Assembly: GCA_003512705.1 (NCBI GenBank)
Contig: DOPF01000034.1
Coordinates: 1-8,047, forward strand
Reading direction: 5' to 3'
DNA length: 8,047 nucleotides
DNA from: Patescibacteria group bacterium
GTDB taxonomy: Bacteria; Patescibacteriota; Patescibacteriia; Veblenbacterales; UBA10138
The notes beneath the pieces were generated by a model, which saw only the letters and a program-made list of their open reading frames with translations, ran no database searches and had not been told where the DNA came from. Position numbers and translations under genes: made by a program. This document shows, piece by piece, positions 1 through 6,449 of this stretch. The stretch's first letter is position 1; the number at the start of each line of letters is the position of its first letter.

Positions 1-1179
1 CAAATTTGGTTTGGGCATAGAATTCCGGTGTGGTACCAATCAAAATTAAAAAATCAAAAATCAAAAATCAAAAAAAACCAACCACTAGAAATATATGTAG
101 GGGTGGAACCGCCGGTGGGAGAAGATTGGCAACAAGACCCCGACACTTTAGATACCTGGTTTTCATCTGGCACCTGGACATTCTCCACCTTGGGTTGGCC
201 TAAACAAACCAAAGATTTAAAAACCTTCCACCCGACATCGGTTATAGAAACTGGCTATGATATCTTGTTTTTCTGGATCGCCAGAATGATTATGATGTCT
301 CAATATGCCGTAAAGCAGATACCATTTAAAACGGTGTACCTACATGGCTTAGTTCGAGATAAACAAGGTCGTAAGATGTCTAAATCACTAGGTAATGGTA
401 TAGACCCTTTGGATATGATAGCCAAGTACGGCACCGATGCTTTGCGATTAGCGATGTTAGTTGGTAATACTCCAGGTAATGATTTTAGATTATATGATGA
501 AAAAATTGCCGGTTTTAGAAATTTTGTAAACAAACTTTGGAATATCAGCCGCTATATTTTAATGACCTTAGACAAAGTTCCGGTTATCATTAACAACCCC
601 CAACCCAAAACCCTGGCGGATAAATGGATTTTAACTAGATTAAACATCGTTAATAAAACTGTAACTCAACATATTAATGATTTTGAATTTTCCCCAGCAG
701 CGGAAAAGCTATATGACTTCACTTGGCACGAATTAGCTGACTGGTATTTAGAAATTGCTAAAATTGAAAAAGGTAAGGATGATATTTTGAATTACATATT
801 GGCTACGATATTAAAATTATGGCATCCGTTTGCCCCCTTTGTTACTGAAGTTTTATGGCAGGAGGCTTGGCCCAAAGAAAAACTGTTGATGGTTCAGGCT
901 TGGCCCAAAGTTATTAGTCAGCGAAATATCAAAGCCGAAGACGATATGAAAGTAATCCAAGACATTATAACTGCCGTCCGCAATTTTCGGGCGGAAAATA
1001 AAGTGGCTAAAGAAAAGGTTTTGGACTGCTTTATTGACGGTGCCAGCACTACCATATTTGATCAAAAAAAATTATTAGAGGGCTTACGCACTAACATAAA
1101 ATTAAGTAGTCAGTCCAAAAACACCAACCATAAAATAGCGGCGGGGAAATTATCTGTCTATTTAAGCGCACCTAATTAA
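1..1179 (+). CDS. valS: Valyl-tRNA synthetase, C-terminal part (5' truncated by window edge)
   Basis: This class I aminoacyl-tRNA synthetase charges tRNA-Val with valine in the cytoplasm. The frame is open from base 1, so 392 C-terminal residues are present and the true start lies outside; the first ATG in frame (base 280 region or later) is not a start. Visible motifs are GHRIPVWY (residues 5-12), DTLDTWFSSG (48-57), which separates ValRS from IleRS (DVWFDSG there), GYDILFFWIARMIMM, and the KMSKS loop (125-129, bases 373-387) that binds ATP. A helical anticodon-binding domain spans about residues 200-310. Two features differ from the textbook enzyme. The cysteine-rich knuckle usually found after the WY motif is replaced by a Lys/Gln/Ser-rich stretch, and the protein ends at about the point where the C-terminal coiled-coil tRNA-binding arm normally begins. 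The gene converges with pilB, leaving one base between stops. Confidence 0.96.
   Translation, partial: QIWFGHRIPVWYQSKLKNQKSKIKKNQPLEIYVGVEPPVGEDWQQDPDTLDTWFSSGTWTFSTLGWPKQTKDLKTFHPTSVIETGYDILFFWIARMIMMSQYAVKQIPFKTVYLHGLVRDKQGRKMSKSLGNGIDPLDMIAKYGTDALRLAMLVGNTPGNDFRLYDEKIAGFRNFVNKLWNISRYILMTLDKVPVIINNPQPKTLADKWILTRLNIVNKTVTQHINDFEFSPAAEKLYDFTWHELADWYLEIAKIEKGKDDILNYILATILKLWHPFAPFVTEVLWQEAWPKEKLLMVQAWPKVISQRNIKAEDDMKVIQDIITAVRNFRAENKVAKEKVLDCFIDGASTTIFDQKKLLEGLRTNIKLSSQSKNTNHKIAAGKLSVYLSAPN
40..77 (+). repeat. In-frame A-rich heptamer array (TCAAAAA) inside valS
   Basis: Five consecutive 7-base units fit TCAAAAA: TCAAAAT, TAAAAAA, then three exact TCAAAAA copies, followed by AAA. Seven is not a multiple of three, so the array encodes a heptad-like peptide rich in Lys, Gln and Ser directly after the GHRIPVWY motif. 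The reading frame stays open. It looks like a simple-sequence expansion tolerated in a surface loop of the enzyme. Confidence 0.75.
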
Positions 1180-1180
1180 G

Positions 1181-2854
1181 CTATTCCGCCACTTTAAATA
1201 CTTCTTCCAAACTGGTTATCCCCTCCAGCGCCTTCAAAACACCATCTTGGACAATCGTCATCATGCCGGCCTTGACTGCCAATTCCCCGATTTGGCTGGC
1301 CGAATGATCTTCGGACAAAATAGCTTTTTCTATCTCGGGAGTGATAATTAATACTTCATACAAACCAGTGCGGCCGTTGTAACCTAAGTTATTGCAGGCC
1401 TTACAGCCCTTACTAGAATAAAATTTAAGTTTAGTCGTGTCGGTTTTATAGCCAGTAATTTTGGGTAAAGTAGCTAATATGCCTTTGACGCGTTTGCGGG
1501 TGGTATCATCTATGTCAACCGCCATTTTACACTCCTTACATAATAAACGCACTAAACGCTGGCCAAGAATCGCATTCAAAGCCGGTGTTAATAAAAAAGG
1601 TTTTACGCCCATAGATAATAACCGCGGCACGGTACTGGCCGCTGAATTAGTATGCATCGTAGATATTAACAAATGCCCAGTCAGAGCTGCATTAACAGCA
1701 ATGTCAGCCGTTTCCGTATCTCTAATTTCACCTACCATTACAATGTCGGGGTCTTGGCGCAAAATACTTCGCAGGCCCCGCGCAAAATCATAACCTTTGT
1801 TATAATCAACTTGGCTTTGATTAATACCCGATAATTTGTATTCAATCGGATCTTCCAACGTAATTATTTTATTATCCGACGTATTTAGTTTATTTAAAAT
1901 AGCATACAAGGTAGTAGTTTTCCCGCTGCCCGTAGGCCCGGTGGCTAAAATCATACCATTAGGACGCTTGATTTGCTCCTGTAAAATTTCGTAAGCCCGG
2001 CCGCGCAAACCTAAATCCTCAAATTTTAAACCCGCCGCCGATGACCGCAATAATCTCATAACCACTGATTCACCAAAAGCCGTCGGAATGCACGACACCC
2101 GCACATCCACTTTGTCTTTGGTCAAAAAAATTGTAAATCGGCCATCTTGCGGTTTGGCCTCTATATTTAATTTAAGTTTGGCTAGCAACTTAAGGCGAGT
2201 AATTAAAGGCCGCCAGGCCTCTTTACTTACCGACGCCACGTCATACAACACGCCATCTAGGCGGTAACGAATTTTAACATTGGCTTCTTCGGCCTCCACA
2301 TGAATATCAGACGCCTTCAGCTCCAAGGCACCCGCAATTACAATGGTAACCATATCAGTAGTGGTGGCTTTTTTAAGTTGCCCAGCCACTTTAGAAAAAT
2401 CTTTAACCGACCCCGCAAACTTAGTTAAATCCGCCTCATTTATAGCTACCCCCGCCACGACGGGCTTAGTCTTTACTAAACCCTTATAATGCTTTACCGC
2501 GCTGGCCCAACTGTTATTGGAGATTAAATAATATGAATAGTGATGCGCCTCATCTTGCTCCAGGCCAGCTAAAAACTCGGCCACGCCTTGGGCATTAGGG
2601 CTAACTAAACCAATGCGGGCCTCGGTATCGGTGGCTAAAAAAGGGATTATTTTATACTTTTTAGCATCAACTTCATCCACTAACCGCAGGGCTTCTTGGG
2701 CAATGGGAAAATTTACTAAATTTAAATAGGGCATACCCAACCTATCAGCCTTGGTTTTAGTTTCCCTTTCCTTATCAGCAATGGCGATATCGGATATTTT
2801 GGCCGTAAATTTAGCGGCCACGTCGCTCGGGGATAGTTGCAACTTAGTTGACAT
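1181..2854 (-). CDS. pilB: Type IV pilus assembly / type II secretion ATPase (PilB/GspE family)
   Basis: This is a hexameric cytoplasmic motor ATPase that powers extension of a type IV pilus or a related pseudopilus. The 557 residues are full length for the family. An N-terminal MshEN-like domain covers about residues 30-150. The ATPase core has Walker A GPTGSGKT (306-313), the Asp box with TLEDPIEY (332-339), Walker B with DPDIVMVGEIRD (368-379) and the His box with H394 and H401. A tetracysteine zinc site (C439, C442, C484, C487) is typical of PilB/GspE and absent from the retraction ATPase PilT. PilB is more likely than GspE because type IV pili are common in Patescibacteria, but the sequence alone does not separate them. 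No other pilus gene is in the window. No Shine-Dalgarno precedes the ATG, which follows TATAGT directly. The gene stands alone, convergent with valS. Confidence 0.95.
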   Translation of the reverse strand: MSTKLQLSPSDVAAKFTAKISDIAIADKERETKTKADRLGMPYLNLVNFPIAQEALRLVDEVDAKKYKIIPFLATDTEARIGLVSPNAQGVAEFLAGLEQDEAHHYSYYLISNNSWASAVKHYKGLVKTKPVVAGVAINEADLTKFAGSVKDFSKVAGQLKKATTTDMVTIVIAGALELKASDIHVEAEEANVKIRYRLDGVLYDVASVSKEAWRPLITRLKLLAKLKLNIEAKPQDGRFTIFLTKDKVDVRVSCIPTAFGESVVMRLLRSSAAGLKFEDLGLRGRAYEILQEQIKRPNGMILATGPTGSGKTTTLYAILNKLNTSDNKIITLEDPIEYKLSGINQSQVDYNKGYDFARGLRSILRQDPDIVMVGEIRDTETADIAVNAALTGHLLISTMHTNSAASTVPRLLSMGVKPFLLTPALNAILGQRLVRLLCKECKMAVDIDDTTRKRVKGILATLPKITGYKTDTTKLKFYSSKGCKACNNLGYNGRTGLYEVLIITPEIEKAILSEDHSASQIGELAVKAGMMTIVQDGVLKALEGITSLEEVFKVAE

Positions 2855-2865
2855 ACTATATAATA

Positions 2866-2894
2866 ACTTTAAGGCTTTGCCACGTTTATGACAA
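2866..2894 (-). promoter_or_regulatory. Candidate pilB promoter with a very short leader
   Basis: On the minus strand TTGTCA (2889-2894, 5 of 6 to the -35 consensus) is followed after 17 bases by TAAAGT (2866-2871, 4 of 6 to the -10 consensus). Transcription would start near 2859, about five bases before the ATG at 2854. An alternative -10, TATTAT at 2860-2865, would place the start essentially on the ATG. Either reading gives a nearly leaderless mRNA, which fits the missing Shine-Dalgarno. The -10 match is modest. Confidence 0.35.
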
Positions 2895-2956
2895 GGAATA
2901 TGGAGCCTCTAGGAATGAACTTAACCTGACATCAAGAAGGTTACAAAACAATCACT

Positions 2957-3043
2957 GTCATTGCGAGAAGCCAGAGGCGACGAAGCAATCTTGGCTAACT
3001 GTAGTGAGATTGCCCCCCCGGCGCTGCTCGGGGTCGCAATGAC
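2957..3043. repeat. CATTGCGAG-type palindromic intergenic repeat
   Basis: The terminal inverted arms are GTCATTGCGA (2957-2966) and TCGCAATGAC (3034-3043), a perfect 10-bp match. Inner arms GCAATCT (2985-2991) and AGATTGC (3007-3013) also pair. The segment between the left outer and inner arms contains the GACGAAGCAATC block familiar from dispersed palindromes seen in many bacterial genomes. The corresponding right segment has diverged to a C-rich sequence, so the copy is imperfect. Such elements are usually non-coding and may be moved in trans by REP-associated transposases; no transposase lies nearby. Confidence 0.8.
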
Positions 3044-3084
3044 GAGATACTGGTTAGAGTTTTGTGGCCATCACATATTATCCC

Positions 3085-3113
3085 CTAGCGGAATCCGCCG
3101 AAGCTTCCGCTGG
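3085..3113. repeat. Intergenic hairpin, AGCGGAA / TTCCGCT
   Basis: AGCGGAA (3087-3093) is the reverse complement of TTCCGCT (3105-3111), with an 11-base spacer. The stem extends by a wobble and a C-G pair to 3085 and 3113. It has no T-run on either side, so a terminator role is not supported. It reads more like another repeat unit next to the CATTGCGAG element. Confidence 0.5.
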
Positions 3114-3184
3114 CACAGTTTAAAGCTTTACCTGATCGGCTTATCGCATTTACACACCAGCCTATCGTCCGTCGCACCTTGCGC

Positions 3185-3205
3185 GGGCGGATAAAAAAAC
3201 CGCCC
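3185..3205. other. GC-rich hairpin downstream of the membrane-protein gene
   Basis: GGGCGG (3185-3190) pairs with CCGCCC (3200-3205) around the loop ATAAAAAAA. It lies 28 bases past the stop of the minus-strand membrane-protein gene. On that strand the T-run falls in the loop rather than after the stem, so it is not a standard intrinsic terminator, though it is the only strong structure there. Confidence 0.4.
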
Positions 3206-3232
3206 TCCAACTCACCACTGGGGATGACATTA

Positions 3233-4246
3233 TTATTTTGATTTTTTGGCTTTGACCGGCGCGTTAAACCAGTGCTCCACGTACGCGGGAACTTCTCCAG
3301 TCAAACGAATTAATTTAGAAGTAGCCGTTCCAACATCTAAACGCTCAAATAATAATACCCAAGCCAGGTACTGAAAGGCACCATAACCAGCACCAGCAAG
3401 TAATATTAACAATAACCAGGGTAACAGTCGCGTCAGCACTAGTAAATTAACCCCCGAAAACAAATCCGATAACGTGAGTAAAAAGGTTTCTGGTAACAAA
3501 ATATACACCACCATTCCTAAAGCTAAATATATAATAAACAGCACGGCGGCCATTTCTAAACTTATTAACCAATTACGCAAAAATAAACTGATACCGTTTT
3601 CCAACGCCTGCCACCAAGAATTTTTTCGCAAAACAATATAAGCAATGGCGTATTTAATAACAAATGTTAAAATCATGGTCAATGGTATAAAAACCAAGAA
3701 TCCAATAATAAACAACCAATCAAACCCCCAATTCTCATTAGGTCGGGATAAATAGGATATTAAAAATGGCAGAGTGGCTACCACTAAAAGTAAATAGACT
3801 AAGAATTTTAATAAAATGTTTAACCACAACACCGACCAAAAATGCTTAACGCCAGCACGGAAGCTCATGGCAAAATCCGCTGGCTCGCCCATACCTAAAT
3901 TACCGGCCGCTTTCACCAAGCCGATTTGCGATACGGTTATTATCCAAACGCCCAATAAAGTAATAGCAGCGCCGACTGATAGCAAAATAACATTAATGAC
4001 CACCGGCTGCGCCAAAAATTGGTTCAAACTTTCCCACAACAAATTAATCTCATTATTATAAATAGACAGCTTTAAGCCAATAACTATGCCGACATTTCTG
4101 ATATTTTTGTTAAAAGAAGCCAGCAGCGAAGCATACTCACCGGTGCCGGCCGCAAACACGGCAAACAGGCCAAAAATCCACAACCAGGGATGTTGCCATA
4201 ACATTTTCCAAGAGCGGGCAATTACGTCGCGATATAATTTGGTCAT
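3233..4246 (-). CDS. Uncharacterised multi-pass membrane protein
   Basis: I do not recognise a named family. The 337-residue protein is strongly hydrophobic. Probable membrane segments lie at about residues 20-34, 83-106, 137-167, 176-206, 226-250 and 270-300, some long enough for paired helices. The N-terminus has the pattern W..LW.HPWLWIFGLFA (13-29), which recalls uncharacterised integral membrane proteins of Patescibacteria and Chloroflexi. The C-terminus is short, soluble and basic, ending VKAKKSK. No catalytic motif, ATPase motif or cleavable signal peptide is evident. The ATG at 4244-4246 is supported by the best ribosome binding site in the window, AGGAGGT six bases upstream, so this is very likely a real expressed gene. 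It follows ftsH on the same strand but has its own candidate promoter. A role in transport, lipid handling or envelope structure is possible, but nothing in the sequence decides it. Confidence 0.88.
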   Translation of the reverse strand: MTKLYRDVIARSWKMLWQHPWLWIFGLFAVFAAGTGEYASLLASFNKNIRNVGIVIGLKLSIYNNEINLLWESLNQFLAQPVVINVILLSVGAAITLLGVWIITVSQIGLVKAAGNLGMGEPADFAMSFRAGVKHFWSVLWLNILLKFLVYLLLVVATLPFLISYLSRPNENWGFDWLFIIGFLVFIPLTMILTFVIKYAIAYIVLRKNSWWQALENGISLFLRNWLISLEMAAVLFIIYLALGMVVYILLPETFLLTLSDLFSGVNLLVLTRLLPWLLLILLAGAGYGAFQYLAWVLLFERLDVGTATSKLIRLTGEVPAYVEHWFNAPVKAKKSK

Positions 4247-4252
4247 AATTTT

Positions 4253-4259
4253 ACCTCCT
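4253..4259 (-). promoter_or_regulatory. Strong Shine-Dalgarno for the membrane-protein gene
   Basis: AGGAGGT on the minus strand sits six bases before the ATG at 4246. It is the only canonical Shine-Dalgarno seen before any start in the window and fixes this start codon. Confidence 0.9.
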
Positions 4260-4273
4260 GTTTATCTGTTTTT

Positions 4274-4279
4274 ATTATA
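4274..4279 (-). promoter_or_regulatory. Candidate -10 element of the membrane-protein gene
   Basis: A perfect TATAAT lies on the minus strand 28 bases before the ATG, giving a leader of about 20 bases that holds the Shine-Dalgarno. No good -35 lies at 16-18 bases. TTGCCA (4292-4297) is present but only 12 bases upstream, which is too close for standard sigma-70 spacing. Confidence 0.45.
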
Positions 4280-4416
4280 CAACCTGTGCGGTGGCAAGGC
4301 TAGGGCATCTAACCACTGGGTTAATAGCAAGTGATTCCACCGGTTTCGGCGGCAACTCAACCATATGAAGATTGGCGGAAGGTAGTTCAACACCGTTCTG
4401 TATAAAAATCGGCTAT

Positions 4417-4452
4417 GATTGACTTTTGTCCCGGCCGGGATAAAAAGCAATC
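4417..4452. repeat. 36-bp near-perfect palindrome between ftsH and the membrane-protein gene
   Basis: Two 18-base arms, starting GATTG and ending CAATC, match at 15 of 18 positions. The centre is a perfect 12-bp palindrome, TCCCGGCCGGGA (4429-4440), flanked by T-rich and A-rich tracts. It lies 84 bases downstream of the ftsH stop and 170 bases upstream of the membrane-protein start. As RNA it would form a strong hairpin, but no T-run follows the outer stem on either strand. It could be a transcript-end structure, a protein binding site or a dispersed repeat. The remaining gap, 4247-4535, shows no credible gene. Confidence 0.65.
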
Positions 4453-4535
4453 ACGACACCCTAATAACAAAAAACACCAATCACCTAGGCGAATAGGGGG
4501 GTAAAAGCTGCTCAAAAATTTTTTAATTACAAAAT

Positions 4536-6353
4536 CTAGTGTGCCATTAAAGCTTCAAACTCTTCGCGTTCAATGGTTTCTTTGGTGAGTAGTACTTTGA
4601 CTATTTTTTCCAACCGGGACTTTTCTTTTTTTATTAACTCTGCCGCCACTTTATATGCCTTCATTAAAAAGGTGGACACTTCATCATCTATTTGTTGCGC
4701 AATTTTTTCGCTGTAGTCGCGGCGTTCGTGTATCTCGCGTCCTAAAAATACCAACTCTTCTTTTTGCCCAAAAGTTCGGGGCCCCAGTTTATCGCTCATA
4801 CCAAACTCCGTAACCAACTGTCGCGCCAATTTGGTGGCACGCTGTAAATCGTTGTAAGCGCCCGTGGTCACTTCGCCAAAAATTTGTACTTCGCACGCGT
4901 GCCCAGCCAACATCACCGACAAATCATCTATGAATTCTGACTTGGGGTGCATATGCTTATCTTCGGTGGGTAATTTAATTGTGTAACCAGCGGCCGAGCC
5001 CCGAGCAATAATGGAAATTTTGTGCACCGGATCGGCGTGTGGTAAAAAGTGCGCCACCAAAGCATGACCGGCTTCGTGATAAGCGGTTATCTTTTTTTCT
5101 TTTTCCGAGAGAATATAACTTTTACGCTCTGGCCCGAGCATAACTTTTTCAATACTTTCCAGACAATCCTGCAAGTTAATTTGTTTGCGATTGCGCCGGG
5201 CTGCCAAAATAGCCGCTTCATTTAATAAGTTGGCCAGGTCCGCGCCGGAAAAACCAGGCGTGCGTTCAGCCAAAGTGCGTAAGTTAACCGATTGATCCAA
5301 TGGTTTTTGTTTGGCATGAACTTCTAAAATCGCTTGCCGATCGGCAATATCAGGTTGATCTAACACCACTCGCCTATCAAACCTCCCCGGCCGTAACAGG
5401 GCTGGGTCTAGCACATCGGGGCGATTGGTGGCCGCCACCACAATTACATTAGTATCGGTCTCAAAGCCATCCATTTCCACCAAAATTTGGTTTAAGGTTT
5501 GTTCTCGCTCGTCATGGCCGCCGCCTAGCCCAGTGCCGCGTTGACGTCCCACGGCGTCAATTTCATCTATAAACACTATGCAGGGCGCAGTTTTTTTAGC
5601 GCGTAAAAATAAATCTCGGACACGCGACGCGCCAACCCCCACAAACATTTCTACGAATTCGGAACCGGAAATATGATAAAACGGCACATTGGCTTCACCC
5701 GCTACCGCCCGTGCCAGCAATGTCTTACCAGTGCCCGGCGCGCCAACCAGCAACACGCCTTTGGGAATACGGGCGCCTAAAGCTAAAAATTTAGACGGAC
5801 TCTTTAAAAACTCCACCACCTCTTCTAATTCTGATTTGGCCTCTTTAACACCAGCGACATCTTTAAATGTAATTTTCCTTTTTTTATCTTTCCGGTCGGT
5901 TTCCCGGGCTCGCGATTGGCCAAACGACAAGGCTTTCATATTGGCACCCTGAATTTGCCGCGACATAAAATAAATAAAACCGACAATCAGCACAAAGGGA
6001 ATTAAAAACGGCAATAAAGTGGCCAGCCAAAACTGCAAACCCGATAGGCCTTTAATTTCTACGGTCACGGCGCGCAATTTAGCCGGATCAACGCCATAAT
6101 TTTTTACCAGTTCTGATAACGACTCGCTAGATTCTTTACTGGCCTTTAAAACTTCGTCATTTTTTAAAACCACTGTTAACTCGTCGCTAGATACGGTAAT
6201 AGATTTTACTTGCTCGTTTTCTAACTCGGCAATTACCCTATCCACCCCAACTTCAGTGCTGGTGGCGGTTGAAGATGAATATAACGAAAACAAGCTGGCC
6301 AGAGCCAGAAACAATAAAAAGAAAATTAGGAAATTTTTTATAATGCTGCGCAT
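4536..6353 (-). CDS. ftsH: ATP-dependent zinc metalloprotease FtsH
   Basis: FtsH is a membrane-anchored hexameric AAA+ protease that extracts and degrades misfolded membrane proteins and some regulators. The 605 residues show an N-terminal membrane helix (about 7-25), a short extracytoplasmic domain, a second helix (107-130), then the AAA module. Visible motifs are Walker A GAPGTGKT (204-211), pore loop FVG (237-239), Walker B IVFIDEID (259-266) and the second region of homology (301-327) with arginine fingers R321 and R324. The protease domain has the zinc motif HEAGH (426-430) and the third ligand, D502, in [12 protein letters not shown]. All key residues are intact, so the enzyme should be active. 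It is slightly short because the variable C-terminal tail seen in many homologues is nearly absent. The start has only a weak ribosome binding site (AGAAG). A good promoter lies just upstream, between it and the rpsA terminator. Confidence 0.98.
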   Translation of the reverse strand: MRSIIKNFLIFFLLFLALASLFSLYSSSTATSTEVGVDRVIAELENEQVKSITVSSDELTVVLKNDEVLKASKESSESLSELVKNYGVDPAKLRAVTVEIKGLSGLQFWLATLLPFLIPFVLIVGFIYFMSRQIQGANMKALSFGQSRARETDRKDKKRKITFKDVAGVKEAKSELEEVVEFLKSPSKFLALGARIPKGVLLVGAPGTGKTLLARAVAGEANVPFYHISGSEFVEMFVGVGASRVRDLFLRAKKTAPCIVFIDEIDAVGRQRGTGLGGGHDEREQTLNQILVEMDGFETDTNVIVVAATNRPDVLDPALLRPGRFDRRVVLDQPDIADRQAILEVHAKQKPLDQSVNLRTLAERTPGFSGADLANLLNEAAILAARRNRKQINLQDCLESIEKVMLGPERKSYILSEKEKKITAYHEAGHALVAHFLPHADPVHKISIIARGSAAGYTIKLPTEDKHMHPKSEFIDDLSVMLAGHACEVQIFGEVTTGAYNDLQRATKLARQLVTEFGMSDKLGPRTFGQKEELVFLGREIHERRDYSEKIAQQIDDEVSTFLMKAYKVAAELIKKEKSRLEKIVKVLLTKETIEREEFEALMAH

Positions 6354-6376
6354 GTTACTTCTAATTGTGCCATAAC

Positions 6377-6405
6377 ATTATAGCCCAACCTAGGCTATTT
6401 GGCAA
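6377..6405 (-). promoter_or_regulatory. ftsH promoter (sigma-70 type)
   Basis: On the minus strand TTGCCA (6400-6405, 5 of 6 to consensus) is followed after exactly 17 bases by a perfect TATAAT (6377-6382). Transcription would start near 6370, about 17 bases before the ftsH ATG at 6353. This is the best promoter match in the window. It begins six bases after the rpsA terminator stem ends, so ftsH is probably its own unit. Confidence 0.7.
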
Positions 6406-6411
6406 CACCAA

Positions 6412-6438
6412 TAGCCGCCCCCTTACAGGGAGCGGCTA
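6412..6438 (-). terminator. Hairpin terminator after rpsA
   Basis: The outer stem is TAGCCGC (6412-6418) with GCGGCTA (6432-6438). After one C/A mismatch, CCCT (6420-6423) pairs with AGGG (6427-6430) around a three-base loop. The hairpin begins 11 bases past the rpsA stop at 6450. On the minus strand the tail is only moderately T-rich (TTGGTGTT). On the plus strand the tail GTTTTAATATTTTA is better, so the structure may work in both directions, although no plus-strand gene is nearby to end. Confidence 0.65.
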
Positions 6439-6449
6439 GTTTTAATATT

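Larger units (their letters stand above)
2855..3232. other. 378-bp intergenic region with palindromic repeats, no credible gene
   Basis: The gap lies between the pilB start and the stop of the membrane-protein gene. It holds a CATTGCGAG-type palindrome (2957-3043), a hairpin at 3085-3113, a GC-rich hairpin with an A-rich loop at 3185-3205, and GGGATGACA at 3221-3229, which resembles the edge of another common dispersed palindrome. Short open frames cross this region on the plus strand, but they read through the repeats, lack a ribosome binding site and match no family I know. The stretch 3115-3184 has no assigned role; I looked for tRNA, SRP RNA, RNase P RNA and tmRNA signatures and saw none. 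Confidence 0.7.

Noticed and set aside
1461..1793. Plus-strand open frame of 110 codons
   Set aside because: It is antisense to the conserved ATPase core of pilB and resembles no family.
2837..2864. Plus-strand promoter TTGCAA, 16 bases, TATAAT, with TTGACA at 2848-2853
   Set aside because: The perfect TTGACA is only five bases from the TATAAT, the alternative -35 is a 4 of 6 match, and no gene follows on the plus strand.
2848..3042. Plus-strand open frame of 64 codons from the pilB start into the repeat
   Set aside because: It overlaps the pilB start on the opposite strand, has no ribosome binding site, and its C-terminal half is a translation of the CATTGCGAG palindrome.
2961..3194. Plus-strand open frame of 77 codons
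   Set aside because: Its first third is palindromic repeat and the rest shows no domain or composition typical of a protein.
3061..3205. Possible structured RNA gene between repeats
   Set aside because: I found no SRP RNA, RNase P RNA, tmRNA or tRNA signature on either strand, only short hairpins.
4262..4450. Minus-strand open frame of 62 codons before the membrane-protein gene
   Set aside because: It starts inside the 36-bp palindrome, runs over the TATAAT of the next gene, lacks a ribosome binding site, and has no recognisable domain.
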